Shown here in pieces: positions 45,720-56,613 of a stretch of 64,000 bases of DNA (positions are counted from its first letter, which is position 1; each line of letters starts with the position of its first letter). The notes beneath the pieces are model-generated. The model was not told the DNA's origin and searched no databases. It worked only from the letters and a program-made list of their open reading frames with translations. Origin of the DNA: Pseudomonas arsenicoxydans (lineage in GTDB: Bacteria; Pseudomonadota; Gammaproteobacteria; Pseudomonadales; Pseudomonadaceae); assembly GCF_900103875.1 (NCBI RefSeq), contig NZ_LT629705.1, positions 196,001 through 260,000 of the forward strand, read 5' to 3'. Both the position numbers and the translations under genes were made by a program.

Positions 45720-47246
45720 TTAACGCAAGTTGATGGTGGTGTTCACACCGTCGTTGACGCTGTTGTCATCGAACCAGCGACTGGTGACGGTCTTGGTCTG
45801 AGTGTAGAACTGCACCACTTGCTTGCCATAGGGACCGAGGTCGCCGAGTTTGGAACCGCGCGAACCGGTGAAGCTGAAGAACGGGACCGGCACCGGAATC
45901 GGAATGTTGATGCCGACCTGGCCAACGTCGATTTCGCTCTGGAACTTGCGCGCTGCCGCACCGCTTTGGGTGAACAGGCCCGTGCCGTTGCCGAACGGGT
46001 TGGCGTTGACCAGGGCGATGGCCTCGTCGAGGGTGGCGACTTCCAGAACCACCAGCACCGGGCCGAAGATTTCCTGGGTGTAGATCTGCATGTCGGTGGT
46101 CACACCGGAAAACAGGGTCGGGCCGACAAAGTTGCCCTGCTCGAAGCCTGGAACCGTGATGTCACGACCGTCCAGCTCAAGCTTGGCGCCTTCCTTGATG
46201 CCACTCTCGATCAGATCAAGAATTCGCTGCTTGGCTTTTTTCGAGATCACCGGGCCGACGTCAGTGCCGGGCTCGCTGCCGGCATTCACCGTCAGTTTCT
46301 GTGCCAACGCCTTCAGGTCTGGCAGCCACTGTTTGGCCGCACCCACCAACACCACCACCGAGGTGGCCATGCAACGTTGACCGGCCGCACCGAAACCAGC
46401 GCCGACCAAAGCATTGAGCGCTTGTTCGCGATTGGCGTCCGGCAGCACAACCGCATGGTTCTTCGCGCCCATCATCGATTGCACGCGCTTGCCGTGTTTG
46501 CCCGCCAGGTCATAGACGTGAGTGCCGACCGCAGTCGAACCAACGAAGGACACAGCCTTGATGTCCTTGTGGGTGCAGAGTGCATCCACCACGTCCTTAC
46601 CGCCATGAACAACGTTGAGCACGCCAGCCGGAACGCCGGCCTCGATTGCCAGTTCCACCAGCAGCATGGTCGACATCGGGTCCTGTTCGGACGGCTTGAG
46701 CACAAAGGTGTTGCCGCAAGCGATGGCCATCGGGAACATCCACAGCGGAATCATCGCCGGGAAGTTGAACGGGGTAATACCGGCGCACACGCCGATTGGC
46801 TGACGCAGGGTGTAGGTATCGACGCCGCCCGCGACGTTCTCGGCGAACTCGCCCATTTGCAGGGTGCCGATGGAGCACGCGTGTTCGACCACTTCCAGGC
46901 CGCGAAAGATATCGCCTTCAGCGTCGGCAATGGTTTTGCCTTGCTCGTTGCTGAGCACCACGGCGATGCGTTTGGAGTGTTCACGGATCAACGCCTGGAG
47001 CTTGAGCATGATGCGCATCCGCGCGCCGATTGGCGTCAGCTTCCAGGTCTGGAAGGCGCGATGGGCGGCAGTGATCGCGGCGTCAACTTCTTGCGCGGTG
47101 GCGAACGGGACCTTGGCCAGCACTTGCTGGGTCGCCGGGTTGACGATGTCGTGCCACTCGGTGGTCTGCGACTCGACCCACTCGCCGTCGATCAACAACT
47201 TGACCTTCTGCACAGTGGTTTCGTTTGGCTTGAGCGTTGCGTTCAT
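45720..47246 (-). CDS. mmsA: methylmalonate-semialdehyde dehydrogenase (CoA-acylating)
   Basis: A 508-residue aldehyde dehydrogenase that converts methylmalonate semialdehyde to propionyl-CoA in valine and thymine breakdown. NAD site FVGSTAVG at 234-241; catalytic cysteine C292 in GQRCMATS; the [14 protein letters not shown] segment is typical. The frame is open 17 codons further up, but ATG 47246 is the conserved start. First gene of mmsAB, divergent from a LysR gene with 162 bases between. Confidence 0.95.
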   Translation of the reverse strand: MNATLKPNETTVQKVKLLIDGEWVESQTTEWHDIVNPATQQVLAKVPFATAQEVDAAITAAHRAFQTWKLTPIGARMRIMLKLQALIREHSKRIAVVLSNEQGKTIADAEGDIFRGLEVVEHACSIGTLQMGEFAENVAGGVDTYTLRQPIGVCAGITPFNFPAMIPLWMFPMAIACGNTFVLKPSEQDPMSTMLLVELAIEAGVPAGVLNVVHGGKDVVDALCTHKDIKAVSFVGSTAVGTHVYDLAGKHGKRVQSMMGAKNHAVVLPDANREQALNALVGAGFGAAGQRCMATSVVVLVGAAKQWLPDLKALAQKLTVNAGSEPGTDVGPVISKKAKQRILDLIESGIKEGAKLELDGRDITVPGFEQGNFVGPTLFSGVTTDMQIYTQEIFGPVLVVLEVATLDEAIALVNANPFGNGTGLFTQSGAAARKFQSEIDVGQVGINIPIPVPVPFFSFTGSRGSKLGDLGPYGKQVVQFYTQTKTVTSRWFDDNSVNDGVNTTINLR

Positions 47247-47408
47247 ATTGGGTCTCCGGGAAATTGTTCTTATGTAGAGAGCTATCTGGGGAGCCAAGGC
47301 GAAAAGTCGCCTTGCAATGAAGCGGTTGCCGCGAATTGATTATCCGGCTGTTCCTGGAGTATAGATGTGCAAACTTCTGATAAGAACGCACATAAAAGCC
47401 GGTCCATC

Positions 47409-48356
47409 ATGCAAAAAAACATCACGTCTTTAGGCTCGTTGAACTGGGATGACCTCAAGTTTTTCCTTGAGGTCTCCCGTACCCGCAAGGCTAGCACCGC
47501 GGCCAAGCGACTCGCGGTGGACTACACCACGGTCTCGCGGCGCATCAGTTCACTGGAAGCCGCGCTGGGCACCTTGCTGTTCGAGAAATCCCGGACCAGC
47601 GGCTTTGTCCTGACCGCCGAAGGTCAGCGATTGCTCGGTTATGCCGAATCGATTGAAAGCACCCTGCACATGGCCTGCGAACAGGTTTCAGGTTCAGGCG
47701 TGGCGTTGTCCGGGCATGTACGCATGGGCTGCACCGAAGGCTTCGGCAGCTTTTTCATCACCCCGCAGCTGAGCCATTTCGTCGATGCCTACCCGGCGAT
47801 CTCGGTCGACATCCTGCCGCTGCCGCACTTCATCAGCCTGTCCAAGCGTGAGGCGGATATCGTCATCGCCCTGGAGCGTCCGGAGCACGGGCCTTACGTC
47901 TGCTGCAAGCTCTGCGACTACAAGCTACAGCTCTACGCGACTCAGGATTATCTGGACAAGCACCCGCCGATTAACCGCCCGGCAGACTTGGGCAAGCATC
48001 AATTCATCAGTTATGTGGACGACCTGGCCTTCAGCTCGGAGCTGCTGTACCTGGCGAACGTTTTGCCTGGCGCCAGCGCCAATCTGCGAAGCACCAGCGT
48101 GATCGCCCAATTCGTCGCGGCACAACAAGGGCGCTCACTGGCCATTCTGCCGTGCTTCCTGGCGGCCCAAGACCCGCGCTTGCTGCCGGTGCTGCCAGAG
48201 GAGATCAACATTACCCGGCAGTTCTGGATGTACTGCCGGGAGGACCTGCGCAAGCTCAAGCGAATCACGTTGTTGTGGGATTACATCCGTGAGGTGACTG
48301 AGCGCAATCACAGCCTGTTGATGGGCGAAAGCCGGGGGATGCTGTTCGCCGATTAA
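47409..48356 (+). CDS. LysR-family regulator, probable control of mmsAB
   Basis: A LysR protein of 315 residues from ATG 47409; a GTG at 47367, with GGAG eight bases before it, would give 329 residues and is a serious alternative start. HTH: LKFFLEVSRTRKASTAAKRLAVDYTTVSRRISSLE. Effector domain from about 100. Divergence from mmsAB suggests it senses a valine-pathway intermediate, by position only; P. aeruginosa uses an AraC-type MmsR instead. Its last four bases overlap the convergent yfiB. Confidence 0.85.
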   Translation: MQKNITSLGSLNWDDLKFFLEVSRTRKASTAAKRLAVDYTTVSRRISSLEAALGTLLFEKSRTSGFVLTAEGQRLLGYAESIESTLHMACEQVSGSGVALSGHVRMGCTEGFGSFFITPQLSHFVDAYPAISVDILPLPHFISLSKREADIVIALERPEHGPYVCCKLCDYKLQLYATQDYLDKHPPINRPADLGKHQFISYVDDLAFSSELLYLANVLPGASANLRSTSVIAQFVAAQQGRSLAILPCFLAAQDPRLLPVLPEEINITRQFWMYCREDLRKLKRITLLWDYIREVTERNHSLLMGESRGMLFAD

Positions 48357-48856
48357 CCAGCGCTCACCACGATCGACACTCGACGGTTTTCGGTGCGGCC
48401 CGCAGCGGTGTTGTTGGAGGCCACCGGCTCATTGCTGCCCAGACCGCGCAACTGGATGTTTTCTTCTTTCATGCCGACCGTTGTCAGGACGTTGCCGACG
48501 CTTTTCGCGCGGCGCAGGGACAGCGTCTGGTTATAGGACTCTTTGCCCGATGCATCGGTGTGACCATCGACCCGCACGCGCTCGATGCCGACCGCCAGCA
48601 AGGCTTTGCCGATGCGTTCGACGATCTCGGTGCTCGCAGCGTTCAGGCCATCGTCGTCACTGCCAAACAGCACTTTGCCAGACAAGCCAAACGCCCAGCC
48701 CTCATCGGTCAGCTCGAAGCCTTGCTGTTTGAGCACGGAGATTTGGCCAGGGGTCAGGCCCTTTTGAGGAGCCGTCTGGCAGCCGGCCAATGCCAGCAAG
48801 GCCATGAACAGACTGATCGTGAAAAAACGCAGGAAATGTCGAGTGATCGAAAACAA
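48353..48856 (-). CDS. yfiB: YfiB, OmpA-type outer-membrane lipoprotein
   Basis: A 167-residue lipoprotein: lipobox LAGC with C26, then an OmpA-type peptidoglycan-binding domain (VDGHTDASGKESYNQTLSLRRAKSV, GLGSNEP, NRRVSIVV). In P. aeruginosa YfiB binds YfiR and relieves its repression of YfiN. Length and cysteine position match. It is the last gene of yfiRNB, five bases after yfiN. Confidence 0.9.
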   Translation of the reverse strand: MFSITRHFLRFFTISLFMALLALAGCQTAPQKGLTPGQISVLKQQGFELTDEGWAFGLSGKVLFGSDDDGLNAASTEIVERIGKALLAVGIERVRVDGHTDASGKESYNQTLSLRRAKSVGNVLTTVGMKEENIQLRGLGSNEPVASNNTAAGRTENRRVSIVVSAG

Positions 48857-48861
48857 AGCAT

Positions 48862-50130
48862 TCAGCTCCTTGATTGAACATGGGCGACAGGGTGCTCCGA
48901 CCCGGCCGTGTGCTGCGCGCCTCGGGAAACACGCTTGGCTTGGTACATCGCCGCGTCGGCGGCATTGAGCAGAGCGCCCGGTGTGGACCCATGATCTGGA
49001 TACACGGCGATGCCGATACTCAGAGAGGTCAACACGTGGGTGTTACTTGGCAGCAGGATCGGTAATTCCATACTGGCCAGGATCTTGTCGGCAATCCGTT
49101 CCGCGTCTTCGATTTTGTGCAGTGGCGTCAGCAACACGGCAAATTCATCGCCGCCCAGACGCGCCACCAGATCCTCTTCGCGCAACTGCGCACGAACCCT
49201 GTTGGCGACGGCGATCAGCACGGCGTCACCGGCGGCATGACCGAAGCCATCATTGATTTCCTTGAAGCGGTCGCTGTCGAGAAACAGCACGGCCACTCGC
49301 TCGTTGAGCTTGTTGGCATTGCGCAACGCACGGATCAGGCGCCCTTCGAAAAACGCCCGGTTCGGCAATCCGGTGAGGCTGTCGTGACTGGCCTGGTGCG
49401 CCAGGGTTTCGTTTTCGCTCTTCAGATGGGTCTGCCAGGATTCGAGCTCACCGAGCAACGCATTGAAGTCATTGCCCAGGTTATCGAGTTCCGCGATCTC
49501 GGCGGGTGGCACACGCCGGTCAAAGGCTCGGTCGCAGCGGGCGGCATGCGCGACGGCGGCGAGGCGGCGCAGCGGGCCGGTAATTGCGCGAAGTTGTCGG
49601 CGTGCCAGATAAAGCGCGACCCAGGCACTGATGGCCGTGCACAGGACGATTCCCACCAGACCGCTGAGCAAGAAACGCAGCAGGCTGCCGCCGTGACCGG
49701 TGAGCTGGATGCTACCGACTTCCCGGCCTTGATGAACGATCGGCATGACGATGGGTTTTTCCAGAAAGGTTTTCGCGATCTGCAATTCCAGGTCGGAGAA
49801 CAAACCGCTTTCCGGTCGCTGCCAGCGCGCCAATACCCGCCCCTTTTCATCCAGCACCTGGGCGTCGGCGACTTCTTCCGTTGAGGCGATCAACGCCAGC
49901 GCCTCAGTGGCCGCCGCTTTGTCGTTGAACACCACTGCGGCCTCCACCGTGTAATTGATCGAACGCGCGATCAGGTGCAGGTTGTGGTCGGCATACACCC
50001 GCAAGGCAAGCACGCCCAACAATGTCAGGGAGATGCTTGCCATGGCTACGCCCACCAGCGCGACGACCAAGTGCCCGCGTCCGATGACCGAGCGCAAGGT
50101 GGGGCGATCACCCGGTGTGAATAGAATCAT
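48862..50130 (-). CDS. yfiN: YfiN (TpbB), membrane diguanylate cyclase
   Basis: A 422-residue inner-membrane enzyme making c-di-GMP. First membrane helix at about 20-45, a small periplasmic PAS-like region to about 150, second helix at about 152-176, HAMP, then GGDEF. The active site GGDEF is at 326-330 and an inhibitory RxxD (REED) at 317-320, so product feedback is likely. YfiR inhibits it through the periplasmic part. Its start overlaps the yfiR stop (ATGA). Confidence 0.92.
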   Translation of the reverse strand: MILFTPGDRPTLRSVIGRGHLVVALVGVAMASISLTLLGVLALRVYADHNLHLIARSINYTVEAAVVFNDKAAATEALALIASTEEVADAQVLDEKGRVLARWQRPESGLFSDLELQIAKTFLEKPIVMPIVHQGREVGSIQLTGHGGSLLRFLLSGLVGIVLCTAISAWVALYLARRQLRAITGPLRRLAAVAHAARCDRAFDRRVPPAEIAELDNLGNDFNALLGELESWQTHLKSENETLAHQASHDSLTGLPNRAFFEGRLIRALRNANKLNERVAVLFLDSDRFKEINDGFGHAAGDAVLIAVANRVRAQLREEDLVARLGGDEFAVLLTPLHKIEDAERIADKILASMELPILLPSNTHVLTSLSIGIAVYPDHGSTPGALLNAADAAMYQAKRVSRGAQHTAGSEHPVAHVQSRS

Positions 50131-50699
50131 GGCGCCGCCTTGCGGCGGGACAATTGCAGCACACTGGGGTGAATGCGTACGCCGCTGCGGGCGACGGAGT
50201 CGAGGTTGACCTCGAAAGACACCTGATCATCACTGACCCGCAAGCAAAACAGGCTGCCGACGGTGCACTGATCGTCGCTCTCGCTGATGCTCAGCACCGG
50301 GCGCTCCGTCAACGAGGCAAAGAGTCGACTGCGCTCATCACTGGTGAGCTTGCCGATGTACACCGCATCGCATGCATCGACAATTGACGGGTTTTCGGCC
50401 AAGTACCGTTGCACGGTGACGGGCCGACCAGTGGCCTGGGTTGCGCCTTTGACCAGGTCGTCGGTGTACTCGGTGGGGCCGACCACGCACAGGCGTAATT
50501 GGGCGGGCTCAACTGGCCAGCGCGCATAGCTGAGAATCCCGAGGACGACCTGAGTGACCGATTTGGCGCGTTGATCGGCCATGCTCCCAGGGTTTTGCGC
50601 CTGAGCGAAAACCACGCCGGTCAGCAAACAGAGAACACCTGCAAGCAGCATTTGCTTGCAGCCAACGACGCGTCCTGTCGTCCGGACAGCCACCTTCAT
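50127..50699 (-). CDS. yfiR: YfiR, periplasmic repressor of YfiN
   Basis: A 190-residue exported protein, the same length as P. aeruginosa YfiR. Signal peptide to about residue 34. Its four periplasmic cysteines C71, C110, C145 and C152 are at exactly the positions of the disulfide-forming cysteines in P. aeruginosa, indicating redox-sensitive folding. First gene of the operon. The frame is open 50 codons further up, but ATG 50699 starts the signal peptide and matches the family length. Confidence 0.93.
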   Translation of the reverse strand: MKVAVRTTGRVVGCKQMLLAGVLCLLTGVVFAQAQNPGSMADQRAKSVTQVVLGILSYARWPVEPAQLRLCVVGPTEYTDDLVKGATQATGRPVTVQRYLAENPSIVDACDAVYIGKLTSDERSRLFASLTERPVLSISESDDQCTVGSLFCLRVSDDQVSFEVNLDSVARSGVRIHPSVLQLSRRKAAP

Positions 50700-50818
50700 G
50701 CAGGATTCTCTTTGAGACAGAAACGAAATGATGCCGCAACGATAGCATAGGGTCGGAACACCAGCGAGGACACGTGCGGCACCGATACGGCCAGTTCCCG
50801 CCATCCTGCGCCGTCCCT

Positions 50819-52927
50819 TCAATGACCCGGCTCGACGCCCTCTTCCCATTCCAGCATCAACCCGCTCAAGCGCTTGACCTTGCGTCGCACGGCCTCTTCA
50901 AACACCCCTGCTCGCGGCTCGATCAGAGTGAACCAGTGCTTGGCCCGGGTGATCCCGGTGTAGATCAGCTCCTTGGTGAGAACAGGGTTGAGCGCATCCG
51001 GCAGAATCAACGCCGTATGGGCAAATTCAGAACCCTGGGATTTGTGCACGGTCATGGCGTACACGGTTTCAACGTCGTTGAGTCGGCTCGGCAGGACAAA
51101 ACGCACACCGCCCTGACCATCGTTGCGCGGGAACGCTACACGCAGCACATGCTTCCCAGGCGCCAGTCCATCGCGCTCCGGCAGTTTGAGGGCAATACCG
51201 ATGTCACCGTTCATCAATCCCAGGCCATAGTCATTGCGAGTCATGAGAACCGGCCGACCTTCGTACCATTGCTGGTCGCTGTCGATCAGTCGAGCCTTGA
51301 GCAGCGCGGCGGTGACTCGCTGATTCAAACCCTCCACTCCCCATGGGCCCTTGCGTACGGCGCACAACAGCTGGAAGGCGTCGAAAGCCTGCAACACCTG
51401 GCGCGCCCAATCGGTCCAGCGTGGATCATCGAGCGAGCTGTCGAGCGGCGGACGCTGGCTGCGCAGCAGATGCAGGTAATGACGATAGCCTTGCGGCCCC
51501 TCGCCATGGCCTTCAAGCAGCAAGCGTTCAAGCGCCCGATCATGCTCACCTTTGAGGGGCAGAGAAAACACATCTTCGTGGCTTCGAGCCTGCAACAGCT
51601 TGCGAGCCTCTTCCGGCTGCTGCTGGTTGACCCAACGGGCCAACTGACCAATCCCGCTGCCCTCACCGAATCGGCGCGAGTGACGGAGCATCACGACTTG
51701 TTGGGCTAGGGGATGAGCACGGTCGGTGTCCTCCCGCAAACCGCTGGCGCTCAGGCTTTCGCCACTGATGGACTCAAGCCACTGCCGAGTTTGCGGGCTG
51801 TACCAGCCAGCCTCGGCATCGCGACACAGATCGCCCAGTACCGCGCCCGCCTCCACCGAAGCGAGTTGATCCTTGTCACCGAGCAACACCAGCCGGGCAT
51901 GGGCCGGCATTGCGTCGAGCAGGTTTGCCATCATTTCCAGGTCGATCATCGAGGCTTCGTCCACCACCAGGACATCCAGCGGTAAGCGATTGCCGGCGTG
52001 GTGACGGAAGTGCCGAGTGCCGGGGCGACTGCCAAGCAAGCGATGCACGGTGGTGACGTCAGACGGTATTTTGTCTCTGACGGCGTCTGCGACTTCCAGT
52101 GTCCGGACTTGCTGGCTGATGGATTCCGTCAGCCGCGCCGCCGCTTTGCCGGTAGGCGCTGCCAGACGAATGCGCAGCGGCTTGCCCGCCGCCACTGCTG
52201 GCGCCTGGAGCAACGCCAGCAACCGCACGACCGTGGTGGTCTTGCCGGTGCCCGGTCCGCCGGTGACGATGCTGAACGCGCTGCGGGTGGCCAGGGCGCA
52301 GGCGAGTTTCTGCCAGTCGATCACTTCACCGGGCTTGGCCGGACCGAACAGACCCGTGAGGCGTTGGAACAGGTCATTCGGCGTAGTTTCATGTTCAGCC
52401 AGGCGCAAGCGCAGGGCATTGTCGATGCGCCTTTCGTAAGCCCAATAGCGGCGCAGGTACAGGCGCTTGCCCGACAGCACCAAGGGCCGAGATTGCGCCT
52501 CCTCTCGACCATCGACGGCCAGCGCTACCAGGCGACTGGACGCCAGGACCTTGCACCAATGCGCGCCGTCCAGCGCCTCAAGCAGTTGCGATGGCAACAC
52601 CATCGCACCGCTTTGCACATCGCCTTCCGGCGGCAGCGACAAGGCGAAGTCCGGCTCTTTCAGCGTTTCGAACAAATCCAGGCAGACATGGCCGTGGCCC
52701 AGTTGGTGACTGGTCAACGCGGCGGCGAGCAGCACCAACGGATCATCGTCGGGGGCGAGTTCGTGGAGGAAGGCGACAAAGGCCTTGTCCAGCGCCCGCA
52801 GCCAGCCACGTTCCACCCAGCGAGTCAGCAATAGCAGCAGGTCATCTGCCCGAGTCAGGGGCGCCAGGTCCGCCAGGCTTTCGGCTGCCAATGGCGTGGG
52901 CAGCAAATCGGCGAAGGTGCGACTCAT
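50819..52927 (-). CDS. recD: RecD, helicase/exonuclease V alpha subunit
   Basis: A 702-residue SF1 5'-3' helicase of RecBCD. Walker A GGPGTGKTT (about 239-247), Walker B VVDEASMIDLEMM, LLGDKDQLASVEAG, and C-terminal YAMTVHKSQGSEF and ELIYTGITRA motifs are intact. The complex repairs double-strand breaks and degrades invading DNA; Pseudomonas RecBCD uses its own Chi sequence. Starts by overlapping the recB stop (ATGA). Confidence 0.96.
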   Translation of the reverse strand: MSRTFADLLPTPLAAESLADLAPLTRADDLLLLLTRWVERGWLRALDKAFVAFLHELAPDDDPLVLLAAALTSHQLGHGHVCLDLFETLKEPDFALSLPPEGDVQSGAMVLPSQLLEALDGAHWCKVLASSRLVALAVDGREEAQSRPLVLSGKRLYLRRYWAYERRIDNALRLRLAEHETTPNDLFQRLTGLFGPAKPGEVIDWQKLACALATRSAFSIVTGGPGTGKTTTVVRLLALLQAPAVAAGKPLRIRLAAPTGKAAARLTESISQQVRTLEVADAVRDKIPSDVTTVHRLLGSRPGTRHFRHHAGNRLPLDVLVVDEASMIDLEMMANLLDAMPAHARLVLLGDKDQLASVEAGAVLGDLCRDAEAGWYSPQTRQWLESISGESLSASGLREDTDRAHPLAQQVVMLRHSRRFGEGSGIGQLARWVNQQQPEEARKLLQARSHEDVFSLPLKGEHDRALERLLLEGHGEGPQGYRHYLHLLRSQRPPLDSSLDDPRWTDWARQVLQAFDAFQLLCAVRKGPWGVEGLNQRVTAALLKARLIDSDQQWYEGRPVLMTRNDYGLGLMNGDIGIALKLPERDGLAPGKHVLRVAFPRNDGQGGVRFVLPSRLNDVETVYAMTVHKSQGSEFAHTALILPDALNPVLTKELIYTGITRAKHWFTLIEPRAGVFEEAVRRKVKRLSGLMLEWEEGVEPGH

Positions 52928-55900
52928 AACAGTTCTCCCTGTTCCCAGGCGGGTTCGGCCTTGGGTTCCGGCTTGCCTTGGAACAGCCGGTCAAGGCGCT
53001 CGATCAGCTCTCTGGGTGGGCGGGCGAAATACGCGCCTTGGGTGGGTGCACGCGTGCCACGCAGGAACAGATACAGCGCCCCACCAACATGCCGGTCGTA
53101 ATCGTAATCCGGCAGTCGCGCCTTGAGCTGGCGGTGCAGGGCCAACAGGTACAGCACGTATTGCAGGTCATAACGATTGTCGAGAATCGACTGTTCCATG
53201 GCCTGCTCGGTGTAGGACGCGTCGTCGGGCCCCAGCCAATTGGATTTGTAGTCAGCGACGTAGTAGCGACCTTCGTGCTCGAAGGTCAGGTCGATGAAGC
53301 CCTTGAACATGCCGTTGAGCAATACCGGTTCGGCGGCCACCCGAGCGACGCCGTTATGGGTGTATTGGCGCACCAGTTCATCGAGCTTGAGCACATCGAC
53401 TTTATGACTGGCGAACCAGAATTCCATCTCGACGCGGTACTGGGTGAGCTGCTCGAAAATGACCGGGGACTGCCCATCACCGATGGGCAACGCAGACTTG
53501 AGCAAGTGTTGCAGCCAATCGCTCAGCGTGGTGATCCAGCCTTCCCAGCCACGGCGATTGCAGCGACGGGCAATGGCGTCTTCCACGACTTGCGGGGCGG
53601 CGCAGAAACCTTCATCTCCGACCCATTCCAGCAAACCATGGAGAAAGGTCCCGGGGTTCGGGCCACGGGGGAAGCGATGAATATCAGCGCCACCGGCAAC
53701 AACTTCTCGCGGCGCTTGTGGATCGAGGCGCTCGTCGTCAAAGAGCTTTTGCGCTTGCGGGTTCTCCGGGGCTTCATCGCTGCCCACGCTCAGAATGTCG
53801 CCAATGCGCAAGGCACTGTAGGAGGCGATCCACCAGTTTTCGCTCGCCTTGCGCTTGGGTATCAGCGGCGCAAGCAACTTCGCTTCATTGCGTGGCGGGT
53901 GATAGTGGTCGGCTGTCGCCTCAGGCATTTCCCCATAGCTCAGTGCCGGACAGTCTTGCTGAAGATCTTCCAGCCAGCGTTTCAGGCCTGCGGACTCGGT
54001 CAGCGGAGCACCGCCGCCCAGCAAATAACCCAACGCAGACAGGTGCAAAACCGAGCTGTTGTTATTGCCGCGTTTGAGATCGGTCACGCCGAGCCAGCAG
54101 GCATGTTGTGCCCGCGTCAGGGCGACGTAGAGCAACCGCAGGTCTTCGGCCAGACGCTCATCATCGGCGAGAGCAATCAATTCGGCAGTCGGCTTCAGGG
54201 TCACCTGAGCCTTGCCGTTTGCGTCGTGGAAATGCAGCGGTAAACGGCTGCCATCCACCGGTTTTGCCGAGCAGATGAAGGGCAGGAACACCAATGGATA
54301 TTCCAGCCCTTTGGACTTGTGAATGGTCACGACCTTGACCAGTTGCGCATCGCTTTCCAGACGCAGGATCTGTTCTTCACCGGCCTGACCGGACAATGCC
54401 AAATGTTCGGACAGATGACGAATCAGCGCTTGCTCCCCATCGAGTTCGGCAGCGGCCTGCTGCAACAACTCCGACAGGTGCAACAAATTGGTCAAGACAC
54501 GTTCGCCGTCACTGCGCGCGATCAATGCCTCGGGTAACTGGAAGTCATGCAACAGGCGCCGCAACATCGGCAACACGCCTTGCTTGCGCCACAGTTCGCG
54601 ATATCCGCGAAACTGCATGACCCGCGATTCCCAGGCCAGCTCGTCTTGATTCAGACGTTCCAGTTCAGCCAGGGAAAGATTCAGCGTGATACAAGCCAGC
54701 GCGGCTCGAAGTGGTCGCTCGACATCCGGCTCGGCACAAGCCTTGAGCCAGGTCAGCAGGTCGTGGGCTTCCTGCGCTGCGAAGACCGAATCCTTGTCCG
54801 AGAGGTAGACGCTACGCACGCCGCGCGCAGAGAGTTCGCCACGCACGGCCTGAGCCTCTTTGCCGTCACGGACCAGAATCGCGATGTCGGCAGGCAAGAG
54901 GCGTCTGAAATCCTTGCCGTCTTCGATGAAACCCGCTCGACCTTCTTCGCCCCCGTTGAGCAACGCGGTGATTTCACTGGCACAGGCGGCGGCGAGTTGT
55001 TGTCGATACACCGCACCCGACAGCGGCTGCTCAGCGGACAGGTGCCAGATGTTCAGGGCGGGGACGACTTGGCCATCAACCTGCAGAACTTCTTTGCGAC
55101 CTTGGGATTCAACGGGCAGGAACGGCACTGGATTCTCGCCGTTTTTTTCACGAAACAGGAACGCGCCGCGTCCCAGCTCACGAGACTCGGCACGCTCGAA
55201 TACATGGTTTACCGCACTGACCATGCCGTGGCTGGAACGGAAATTTGTTCCCAGGGTATGCAAGCGGCCGGCAGTGGCCTGGCGTGCCCGCAGGTAGGTA
55301 TAGATGTCGGCACCGCGGAACGCGTAGATCGCTTGCTTGGGGTCGCCGATCAGAAACAGGCCGCATTCGGGATTGTTGTCGTCGATGCGATAAATGCTTT
55401 CGAAAATCCGGTACTGCACCGGGTCGGTGTCCTGGAATTCATCGATCAGCGCCACCGGAAACTGCTCACGAATCAGAGTCGCGAGGCGCTCGCCACCATC
55501 GGACTGCAATGCCGCATCGAGGCGCAGCAGCATGTCATCGAACCCCATCTCCGCGCGGCGACGCTTTTCTTCCTCGAACCGTGCACTCACCCATTGAGCG
55601 GCGTGTTGCAGGACCGCCGCGTCAGGGGTAGGCAACCCATCAAGGCTGGCCTTGAGGCCGGGCATGGCCTCCAGACCAGGGTGACTGGGGGCGTCTCCCT
55701 TCCAGGCTTCGGCCATGCCATCCGGGGTCAGACGAGTGAAGCCGGTGCCGATATCCAGCTGCTCCAGGGACTCGTCTTCGGCCCAGGCCTTTATTTTTTC
55801 GAACCAGGGTTCGAAATAACGTGCCTGCATCTTCCGACCGTCGACGCTTTTACTCGCAACGCCTTGGTGACAGAGGGCAAGCAACTCGTCCGCCCATTGG

Positions 55901-56613
55901 CGCCAAGGCATCTTGAGTTCGAGCAACGCAGTTCGTCGCTCCTGCAGGCACTCGGTGATGAGGTCGGCAGGCTCTTTACCTTCGATACTGTCCCGTTCGC
56001 TGGCGAACAAACCACGTACACGAGGCAACAACGCCGCCGGACCACCCCAATTATTTCGCACCCAGTTCAGGGCATCGCCTTGCATCGGATAGCAGAACAG
56101 CCGCCAGTAATCGCGCAGCACTTCGCCCAGCAAATCGCTGTGATCGGTTTCAAGGGTTTGGGTAAACAGGCTGCCGCTGTCGAATGCATGCTCGCGCAAC
56201 ATGCGCTGGCACCAACTGTGAATAGTCGATACGGCGGCTTCATCCATCCACTGTGCGGCGATGTCCAGGCGGTTTGCGCAGCCTGACCACTGTTCCGGCA
56301 GATATTCATCACGCAGTTCAGCGATGAGGCTGTCGGGTGCCTTGATCTCCTCACGGAAGTACCGCGCGGCTTCAGCCAGACGTGTGCGAATACGTTCGCG
56401 CAACTCCTTGGTCGCGGCATCGGTGAATGTCACAACGAGGATTTGTGGCGGCAACAATTCACGCCCAAATCCACCCGATTCGCCACCGTGCCCGAGGACC
56501 AGACGTAGGTACAACGCGGAAATGGTGAAGGTTTTGCCAGTACCGGCGCTGGCTTCGATCAGTTGACTGCCACTCAGGGGGAATGCCAGGGCCAGTGGTG
56601 TTTTCGTGGTCAT
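52924..56613 (-). CDS. recB: RecB, helicase/nuclease beta subunit of exonuclease V
   Basis: A 1229-residue SF1A helicase and nuclease. Walker A ASAGTGKT at 21-28, DEFQDTDPVQY, GDPKQAIYAFRGAD, TIHKSKGLEYPLV and LYVALTRAQH helicase motifs are present, and the C-terminal RecB nuclease domain carries GFIDLTFEHEGRYY followed by VADYKSNWLG with its catalytic D and K. The ATG at 56613 overlaps the recC stop and matches the family start MTTKTPLALAFPLSG. Confidence 0.97.
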   Translation of the reverse strand: MTTKTPLALAFPLSGSQLIEASAGTGKTFTISALYLRLVLGHGGESGGFGRELLPPQILVVTFTDAATKELRERIRTRLAEAARYFREEIKAPDSLIAELRDEYLPEQWSGCANRLDIAAQWMDEAAVSTIHSWCQRMLREHAFDSGSLFTQTLETDHSDLLGEVLRDYWRLFCYPMQGDALNWVRNNWGGPAALLPRVRGLFASERDSIEGKEPADLITECLQERRTALLELKMPWRQWADELLALCHQGVASKSVDGRKMQARYFEPWFEKIKAWAEDESLEQLDIGTGFTRLTPDGMAEAWKGDAPSHPGLEAMPGLKASLDGLPTPDAAVLQHAAQWVSARFEEEKRRRAEMGFDDMLLRLDAALQSDGGERLATLIREQFPVALIDEFQDTDPVQYRIFESIYRIDDNNPECGLFLIGDPKQAIYAFRGADIYTYLRARQATAGRLHTLGTNFRSSHGMVSAVNHVFERAESRELGRGAFLFREKNGENPVPFLPVESQGRKEVLQVDGQVVPALNIWHLSAEQPLSGAVYRQQLAAACASEITALLNGGEEGRAGFIEDGKDFRRLLPADIAILVRDGKEAQAVRGELSARGVRSVYLSDKDSVFAAQEAHDLLTWLKACAEPDVERPLRAALACITLNLSLAELERLNQDELAWESRVMQFRGYRELWRKQGVLPMLRRLLHDFQLPEALIARSDGERVLTNLLHLSELLQQAAAELDGEQALIRHLSEHLALSGQAGEEQILRLESDAQLVKVVTIHKSKGLEYPLVFLPFICSAKPVDGSRLPLHFHDANGKAQVTLKPTAELIALADDERLAEDLRLLYVALTRAQHACWLGVTDLKRGNNNSSVLHLSALGYLLGGGAPLTESAGLKRWLEDLQQDCPALSYGEMPEATADHYHPPRNEAKLLAPLIPKRKASENWWIASYSALRIGDILSVGSDEAPENPQAQKLFDDERLDPQAPREVVAGGADIHRFPRGPNPGTFLHGLLEWVGDEGFCAAPQVVEDAIARRCNRRGWEGWITTLSDWLQHLLKSALPIGDGQSPVIFEQLTQYRVEMEFWFASHKVDVLKLDELVRQYTHNGVARVAAEPVLLNGMFKGFIDLTFEHEGRYYVADYKSNWLGPDDASYTEQAMEQSILDNRYDLQYVLYLLALHRQLKARLPDYDYDRHVGGALYLFLRGTRAPTQGAYFARPPRELIERLDRLFQGKPEPKAEPAWEQGELL

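Noticed and set aside
47266..47387. 8-base inverted repeat GTTCTTAT / ATAAGAAC between mmsA and the LysR gene
   Set aside because: Arms about 110 bases apart and only 8 bases long; no more than suggestive as a regulator site. The hairpin at 47295-47314 in the same gap is also unassigned.
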